Assembly (NCBI GenBank): GCA_002551355.1
Contig: NTHE01000065.1
Coordinates: forward strand, 1 to 44,136
DNA from: Streptomyces sp. man185
Lineage (GTDB): Bacteria; Actinomycetota; Actinomycetes; Streptomycetales; Streptomycetaceae
Reading direction: 5' to 3'
DNA length: 44,136 nucleotides
Shown here: positions 39,530 through 44,136 of the stretch, one piece after another
How the letters are laid out: the number at the start of each line of letters is the position of its first letter
Numbering within the stretch: the stretch's first letter is position 1
The notes under the pieces: generated by a model
Database searches by the model: none
Told to the model about the DNA's origin: nothing
Seen by the model: the letters and a program-made list of their open reading frames with translations, nothing else
Translations under genes and position numbers: made by a program

Positions 39530-40114
39530 TCACAGCCCCGGCGCGCCCCACACCGGGAACCACCGGGACAGGTCCTTCTCCACCCGTAGGTCGTCGCCGA
39601 GGGCGCCCCGCACCTGGAGCTCCAGCTGGTTGTCCCGCTTCTCGGCGTCGCCGGGCAGCGGGGCGAACGGGTAGAACGTGCCGCGCTTGTAGAGGTACAC
39701 GAGAGCCAGCGCACGCCCCTCCGTGTCCCGGAAGCCGATCAGCGAGCACAGCAGGTGCGGGCCTAAGCCGCCGTCCTGGAGCATGGTGTTGACCGCGTGC
39801 AGGTCGTTGACCAGGCCGGCCGTGTCGTCGGCCGGGTGGCGGGCGAGCAGCCAGGTGTAGCCGTACGCGTCCCGGCTGAACTCCACCGGGATGCCCCCGC
39901 GTTCCGTGTCCGCGTCCAGCAGCTCCCGTACGTCCTCCTGGAGCCGGGCGAAGCCGCCGCCCTCCACGCCAGCGAAGCAGACCGAGCCCAGGCCGGTCGG
40001 GGTGAAGCCGGTGGCGGCCTGGAGGGTGAGGGCGGCGGAGGGGACGGCGAAGAGCTGGTCGAGGTCGGGGCGGACCGGTTTGCTCCGGCCGAGGATCGCG
40101 TCGAGCAGGCCCAC
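39530..40114 (-). CDS. pspAB: PspA-associated protein PspAB
   Basis: 194 residues from GTG 40114 with AAGGAG 8 bases upstream. VGLLDAILGRSKPVRPDLDQ, LDADTERGGIPVEFSRDAYG, DLHAVNTMLQDGGLGPHLLC and the C-terminal WFPVWGAPGL match the actinobacterial PspAB family, recalled as regularly next to htpX. It begins 20 bases after the htpX stop in the same direction, so the two form an operon. The role is in the membrane-stress response; the molecular activity is unknown. Confidence 0.85.
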   Translation of the reverse strand: MGLLDAILGRSKPVRPDLDQLFAVPSAALTLQAATGFTPTGLGSVCFAGVEGGGFARLQEDVRELLDADTERGGIPVEFSRDAYGYTWLLARHPADDTAGLVNDLHAVNTMLQDGGLGPHLLCSLIGFRDTEGRALALVYLYKRGTFYPFAPLPGDAEKRDNQLELQVRGALGDDLRVEKDLSRWFPVWGAPGL

Positions 40115-40134
40115 GGGCGTAACTCCTTGAAGAC

Positions 40135-41043
40135 TTACCGGGACAGGTCGGTGGAGATGCGGGACAGCTGGTCCAGCCGCTGTTCCAGCGTCGGGTGGGA
40201 GGAGAACAGCCGGCCCAGGCTCTCCTTCGCCGAGAACGCCGGCATGAAGTAGAAGGCGTTGTACGGCTCGGCCTTGCGCAGGTCCTCCGTCGGGATGCGG
40301 GCCATCTGCCCGCTGACCTTCGTCAGGGCGGAGGCGAGCGCGGAGGGGCGGCCGGTGAGCAGGGCGGCGGCCCGGTCGGCGGACAGTTCGCGGTAGCGGG
40401 AGAGCAGCCGGGTCAGCAGAAAGCTGATCGCGTACACGACAGCGCTGATCAGCGGGATGAGGAGGAGCAGGATGCCCGCCGGGTCGTTGCCGGGGCGGCT
40501 GCGCGCGAAGCCGCCCCACAGGGCGATCCGGGTGACGATCCCGGCCAGTACGCCCAGGAACGAGGCGATCGTCATGACGGCGACGTCCCGGTGCGCGACG
40601 TGCGACATCTCGTGGGCGAGGACCCCTTCCAGCTCCTCCGGCTCCAGTCTGCGGAGCAGGCCCGTCGTCGCGCAGACCAGGGCCGTCTTCTCGCTGCGGC
40701 CGGTGGCGAACGCGTTCGGCACGTCGCTCTCGGCGATGGCCACCCTGGGCTTCGGCATGTTCGCCAGGGCGCAGATCCGGTCGATGGTGCCGTGCAGCTC
40801 GGGGGCCTGCTCGGGGGTGACCTCGCGGGCCCCCATACCGTACGCGGCGATGCGGTCGCTGAACCAGAACTGGGCGACGAACAGCCCGCCCGTGATGATC
40901 AGGATGATCGGCCAGGAGCCCCGCAATGCCGCGAGGAGCACGCCCACGAAGACGACGTAGAGCAGACCGATCAGGAACATGGTGGTGACCATGCGACCGG
41001 TCAGGCCCCGGTCGGGGGCGTAGCGCGAACGGGCTCGTGGCAT
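40135..41043 (-). CDS. htpX: Zinc metalloprotease HtpX homologue
   Basis: 302 residues from ATG 41043 with GGGAGG upstream. An M48 membrane protease: two N-terminal membrane helices (VTTMFLIGLLYVVFVGVLL; SWPIILIITGGLFVAQFWF), HEMSH zinc motif at residues 144-148, third ligand Glu219 in YRELSADRAA, two further helices between them, and a C-terminal SSHPTLEQRLDQL. It degrades misfolded membrane proteins under envelope stress, and the complete motif set means it should be active. Operon with pspAB. Confidence 0.95.
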   Translation of the reverse strand: MPRARSRYAPDRGLTGRMVTTMFLIGLLYVVFVGVLLAALRGSWPIILIITGGLFVAQFWFSDRIAAYGMGAREVTPEQAPELHGTIDRICALANMPKPRVAIAESDVPNAFATGRSEKTALVCATTGLLRRLEPEELEGVLAHEMSHVAHRDVAVMTIASFLGVLAGIVTRIALWGGFARSRPGNDPAGILLLLIPLISAVVYAISFLLTRLLSRYRELSADRAAALLTGRPSALASALTKVSGQMARIPTEDLRKAEPYNAFYFMPAFSAKESLGRLFSSHPTLEQRLDQLSRISTDLSR

Positions 41044-41150
41044 CGGTGCCTCCCAACAGCTCACCTCTCACCTGACTCCCATAGTGCCCCTTTGCGGTGA
41101 GAACCGGATAAAGGTGCCGCCTACACCGGTCAGGCCCGGAGCCGCACCGG

Positions 41151-41822
41151 TCAGGGCCAGAGCAGCTCGCGCGTCCAGTCGCCGCCCGCCGCACGGCGGT
41201 AGCGCAGCCGGATGTGGCGGCGCCGGGCGTCGCCCTGGAAGAACTCCACCTCGGCCGGCTCGACCACGTACCGGGTCCAGGTCGGGGCCTCCGCGTCCGG
41301 CTCCGCCCGCGCTCGGTCCCAGGCCGCGTCCGCCGTCCGGTGCAGCTCCGCCACCGAGCCGACGACCTCGCTCTGCGCCCCGGTCAGCGCGGCGGCCAGC
41401 GCCCCCGTGGACCGGGCGTGCAGGTCGGCGTGGCTCTCGGCCGGGGTGCAGCGGACGACCGGGCCCCGGACCCGTACCTGCCGGCCCTGCGCGGGCCAGT
41501 AGAAGCCGAGGGCGGCGTGCGGGCGGGCGGCGAGCTGATCGCCCTTGGCGCTGGTGGCGTGGCTGGCGAAGTGCCAGCCCCGCTCGTCCGCGTCGTGCAG
41601 GAGCAGGGTGCGTACGTCGGGGAGGCCCTCGGCGTCGGCCGTGGCCAGCGACATCGCGTGCGGTTCCGGCTGCCCCGCCGCCACGGTCTCGGCGAACCAG
41701 GCGTGGAAGAGGGGGAGGGGCGCGGGCGGGGTCGACTCCGGGTCGAAGGACGGCAGCTCGGTGTCCCAGACGCGCTGGGCGTGCAGGAGGTCGGCGAAGG
41801 GGCGCGGGGTCGGTGCGTTCAT
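41151..41822 (-). CDS. Pyridoxamine 5'-phosphate oxidase (PdxH-like)
   Basis: 223 residues from ATG 41822. EPHAMSLATADAEGLPDVRT, GWHFASHATSAKGDQLAARP and AALGFYWPAQGRQVRVRGPV form the FMN-binding barrel; the C-terminal VEFFQGDARRRHIRLRYRRA and WTRELLWP match the PdxH dimerisation end. PdxH oxidises PNP/PMP to pyridoxal phosphate. Length and motifs suit that role, but other PNPOx-type oxidases share them, and Streptomyces usually have a separate canonical pdxH, so no symbol is given. There is no clear ribosome-binding site. Confidence 0.8.
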   Translation of the reverse strand: MNAPTPRPFADLLHAQRVWDTELPSFDPESTPPAPLPLFHAWFAETVAAGQPEPHAMSLATADAEGLPDVRTLLLHDADERGWHFASHATSAKGDQLAARPHAALGFYWPAQGRQVRVRGPVVRCTPAESHADLHARSTGALAAALTGAQSEVVGSVAELHRTADAAWDRARAEPDAEAPTWTRYVVEPAEVEFFQGDARRRHIRLRYRRAAGGDWTRELLWP

Positions 41823-41969
41823 GGTGGCTATTGGACCGTACGGACCCATCCTCGCGTCGCCGCACAGGCGTCGTCGCATCGTGAGACACGCAGTGCTACT
41901 TGTCGACGAATTCAAGGGGATGGAGAGTGCGGTCACGGTCGTCGGGCTGTGAGCGAGGCGGACGGCCCC

Positions 41970-43172
41970 TCACCCCCGTCCCAGCACCACCGTCCCCGAC
42001 GAGCAGAACCAGCCGCCCGTCCCCGACGCCACCGCCAGCTCCGGCAGCCCGCCCCCGGCTTTCCGCACCTGCCGGAGCCCCGCCTCGCCGCGCAGTTGCC
42101 GTACCGCCTCCACCAGCAGGAACAGCCCGCGCATCCCGGGGTGGCAGGCGGACAGGCCGCCGCCGTCCGTGTTCACCGGGAGCTCGCCGCGCAGCCCGGT
42201 GCGGCCCTTCTCGACGAACGCGCCGCCCTCGCCCTTCGCGCAGAACCCCAGGTCCTCCAGCGTCACCAGCGTCATGTACGTGAACGCGTCGTAGATCTCG
42301 GCCAGGTCGATGTCGGCGGGCCTGACCCCGGCCCGTTCGAAGGCCAGGCGGCCGGAGGAGGCGGCGGGGGAGACCGTGAAGTCCTCCCACTCGGACATCG
42401 TGGCGTGCGAGACGTGCTCCCCGGCCCCCAGGATCCACACCGGCTCTTTCGCCGTGTCCGGTACGTACTCCCCGGCGGCCAGCAGCACCGCGCAGCCCCC
42501 GTCGCTGCGGATGCAGCAGTGCAGCTTGGTGAAGGGGTCCGCGATCATCGGGCCCGCCAGCACGTCGTCCACCGTGATCGGGTCCCGGAACATCGCCTCC
42601 GGGTTCGCCGCCGCGTTCGCCCGTGCCGTCACCGCCACCTCGGCGAGCTGCTCCAGCGTGGTGCCGTACTCGTGCATGTGGCGGCGGGCGGCCATCGCGT
42701 ACTTGGCGATCAGGCTGTGGCCGTACGGGACTTCGAACTGCGAGGGCCCCCGCGCCCCGAACGACAGGTTCGACGTGCGGCGGCCCGCCCTGATGTCGGC
42801 CCGGGCCGTCGAACCGTAGACGAGGAGCACGGCCCGGGCCCGGCCCACGGCGATGGCGTCCGCCGCGTGGGCGGCCATCACCTCCCAGGTCGCGCCGCCC
42901 ACCGCCGTCGAGTCGACCCAGGTGGGCCGCAGCCCGAGATACTCGGCGACCTCCACCGGGGCGAGCGTCCCGAGCCCCGCGGAGGCGAAGCCGTCGACGA
43001 CCGAGCGGTCCAGGCCGGAGTCGGCGAGCGCGCGGCGGGCGGCCTGGGCGTGCAGGGCGTACGGCGTGGCGTCGTCGACGCGGCCGCAGTCCGCGAGCGA
43101 CACGCCGACGACGGCGACCTTGCGCGGACGGCGGGACCGAGTCGTCGTGGGGGAGACCGGATCGGGTGACAT
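41970..43172 (-). CDS. Thiolase-fold lipid-transfer protein lacking the nucleophilic Cys (Ltp2-like)
   Basis: 400 residues from ATG 43172; an operator lies 5 bases upstream, so the message is nearly leaderless. KVAVVGVSLADCGRVDDATP begins the SCP-2-thiolase fold. At the position of the usual Asn-Cys-x-Thr-Gly nucleophile the sequence reads STAVGGAT (residues 88-95), with no Cys. Other active-site regions are present: EIYDAFTYM (Tyr294) and DGGGLSACHPG (His344). Cys-less relatives such as Ltp2 perform retro-aldol cleavage of steroid side-chain CoA thioesters with a DUF35 partner rather than thiolysis. It is divergent from the acyl-CoA dehydrogenase at 43338. The reaction is inferred. Confidence 0.85.
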   Translation of the reverse strand: MSPDPVSPTTTRSRRPRKVAVVGVSLADCGRVDDATPYALHAQAARRALADSGLDRSVVDGFASAGLGTLAPVEVAEYLGLRPTWVDSTAVGGATWEVMAAHAADAIAVGRARAVLLVYGSTARADIRAGRRTSNLSFGARGPSQFEVPYGHSLIAKYAMAARRHMHEYGTTLEQLAEVAVTARANAAANPEAMFRDPITVDDVLAGPMIADPFTKLHCCIRSDGGCAVLLAAGEYVPDTAKEPVWILGAGEHVSHATMSEWEDFTVSPAASSGRLAFERAGVRPADIDLAEIYDAFTYMTLVTLEDLGFCAKGEGGAFVEKGRTGLRGELPVNTDGGGLSACHPGMRGLFLLVEAVRQLRGEAGLRQVRKAGGGLPELAVASGTGGWFCSSGTVVLGRG

Positions 43173-43176
43173 GAAT

Positions 43177-43191
43177 CTGACGGTACATCAG
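43177..43191. promoter_or_regulatory. Shared palindromic operator, copy 8 (thiolase-like gene)
   Basis: CTGACGGTACATCAG, one base off consensus in the right arm, 4 bases before the thiolase-like ATG. Confidence 0.75.
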
Positions 43192-43281
43192 ATAAGCCGT
43201 GCCGCAACCGTGTGCGGGCGGCCGCCCCGTATCGCCCGACCGTGTGCGCGAGTCTGTGAATTCCCTTCCTGCGCACTTAAC

Positions 43282-43296
43282 ATGACGTGTCGTCAG
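43282..43296. promoter_or_regulatory. Shared palindromic operator, copy 9 (terminal acyl-CoA dehydrogenase)
   Basis: ATGACGTGTCGTCAG, one base off consensus. TAACAT at 43278-43283 overlaps it and would be the -10 box. Confidence 0.75.
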
Positions 43297-43337
43297 ATCG
43301 AGTGGCCGCCCGGTCCCCGGGTGGAAGGAGCCCGCAG

Positions 43338-44111
43338 ATGGACGCCGCCTTCACCGCGGAACAGCACGAGATCCGCCGCACCCTGCGAGAACTCCTCGCC
43401 CGGCACGGCGGACCCGACGCGATCCCCGCCGCCGTGCGCACCGCAGAGGGCCACGACCCGGCCCTGTGGCGCAGCCTCGCCGGGGACCTCGGGCTGCCGG
43501 GCCTCGCGCTCCCGGAGGAGTACGGCGGGGCCGGCTGCACGGCCACTGAGCTGGCCCTCGCCTGCGAGGAGACCGGGCGGGCGCTGCTGCCCTCACCGCT
43601 GCTCGCCACCGCCGTCCTCGCCGCACCCCTGATCGCCGCTCTCGGCACCCCCGGGCAGCGGGCCGCCCTGCTGCCCCGGATCGCCGACGGGACCCTGACC
43701 GCCGCCCTCGCCGTCCCCGGCGGCTCGCTCGCCACCGCCCTCGGTCTCACCGGCGACAACCTCGACGGGAGCTGGGCGGGCGGCGGGCGGGCCGGCGGCA
43801 TCCAGGCCCGGGGGCCCGGGGAGGGGGAGGTGCGACGGCTGTACGGGGGGGCCGACCGGGTCCTGGACGGGCACAGCGCGGGGCTCCTGCTGGTCGCCGC
43901 CCACGCCGGGGGCTATCCGCGCAGCCGTACGCAGCTGTATCTGGTCCCCGGTGACGCGGCGGGGCTGGCACGCACCCGGCTCACAGCGATCGACGAGACC
44001 CGCCCGCTCGCCCGCGTTGAACTGCGCGACACCCCGGCCGAGCCGCTCGGCGCGGACGACACCGCCGACGCGGCCGCCGCGCTCGCCGCCGCCGGACGCA
44101 CGGCCGCCGCG
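43338..44111 (+). CDS. Acyl-CoA dehydrogenase, small-type, 3' end missing
   Basis: About 258 codons before the contig ends. GGAAGGAGCCCGCAG precedes the ATG. The N-terminal domain (MDAAFTAEQHEIRRTLRELL; DLGLPGLALPEEYGGAGCTA; CEETGRALLPSPLLATAVLA) resembles the short partner at 14128. The C-terminal FAD/substrate domain is beyond the contig. The genomic reading frame ends at 44111; the residues after it (LSLIHIS) are translated adapter. It may form a heteromer with the large-type dehydrogenase at 18055 or with a gene just outside the window. Confidence 0.88.
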
Positions 44112-44136
44112 CTGTCTCTTATACACATCTCTGATG
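44112..44136. other. Sequencing-adapter contamination (Tn5 mosaic end, Nextera type)
   Basis: CTGTCTCTTATACACATCT (44112-44130) is the 19-base Tn5 mosaic end, and the following CTGATG fits the next bases of the older Nextera (Epicentre) adapter. It is not chromosomal. Confidence 0.95.

Noticed and set aside
43593..44128. Minus-strand frames starting MYKRQ and MCIRDS at the right end
   Set aside because: They begin in the Tn5/Nextera adapter and are shadows of the acyl-CoA dehydrogenase gene.

Overview
The window is very GC-rich, with third codon positions almost always G or C, frequent GTG starts, many 4-base ATGA/GTGA gene overlaps and several leaderless-type promoters. Gene content (SCO4402-family protein, CabD-like EF-hand protein, PspAB/HtpX, TPR-type HTH regulators, ECF sigma with fused anti-sigma) points to a Streptomyces chromosome. 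The right edge is a real contig end: the last 25 bases are a Nextera-type Tn5 adapter, not genome.

Positions 1-9947 are mostly conserved core genes: the start of a primase/polymerase-domain gene (-), an HTH/TPR regulator (+), a Pro/Gln-rich membrane protein (+), a substrate-binding lipoprotein (-), an SCO4402-family protein (+), purU (+), an anti-sigma factor fused to a mycothiol-enzyme (MDMPI) domain with its ECF sigma factor (-), an STAS anti-sigma antagonist (+) and a CabD-like calcium-binding protein (+). A perfect 36-bp palindrome closes this block.

Positions 9998-20222, 26296-26922, 29215-32375 and 38496-39379, then 41970 to the right end, hold parts of one acyl-CoA catabolic programme: acyl-CoA ligase, metal-dependent amidohydrolase, an adjacent pair of acyl-CoA dehydrogenases, cyclase-family hydrolase, SDR, a third acyl-CoA dehydrogenase, zinc alcohol dehydrogenase, flavin reductase, enoyl-CoA hydratase, NDP-forming acyl-CoA synthetase, DoxX protein, DUF35 OB-fold protein, a Cys-less thiolase-fold protein and a fourth acyl-CoA dehydrogenase. 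Although scattered and interrupted by unrelated genes, every one of these units is preceded by one or two copies of the same 15-bp palindrome, consensus CTGACG-N3-CGTCAG (nine copies). This looks like an undescribed regulon for degrading an isoprenoid, steroid-like or alicyclic acid. Its repressor is not in the window.

Inserted between these units are: an ATP-binding anti-sigma-like protein (15528-16028); an SRPBCC protein and TetR regulator sharing two inverted operators (20236-21725); a GlxA-type regulator and an MFS transporter with a DasR-like site between them (21742-24193); a DUF2809 membrane protein and a second MFS transporter (24190-26125); a MITE-like element whose ends provide the stop codons of both flanking genes; a CGNR zinc-finger regulator; VOC and PNPOx-fold proteins; an initiator tRNA-Met with terminator; two paralogous NmrA-like proteins around an AraC regulator; a flavin monooxygenase; the htpX-pspAB stress pair; and a PdxH-like oxidase.
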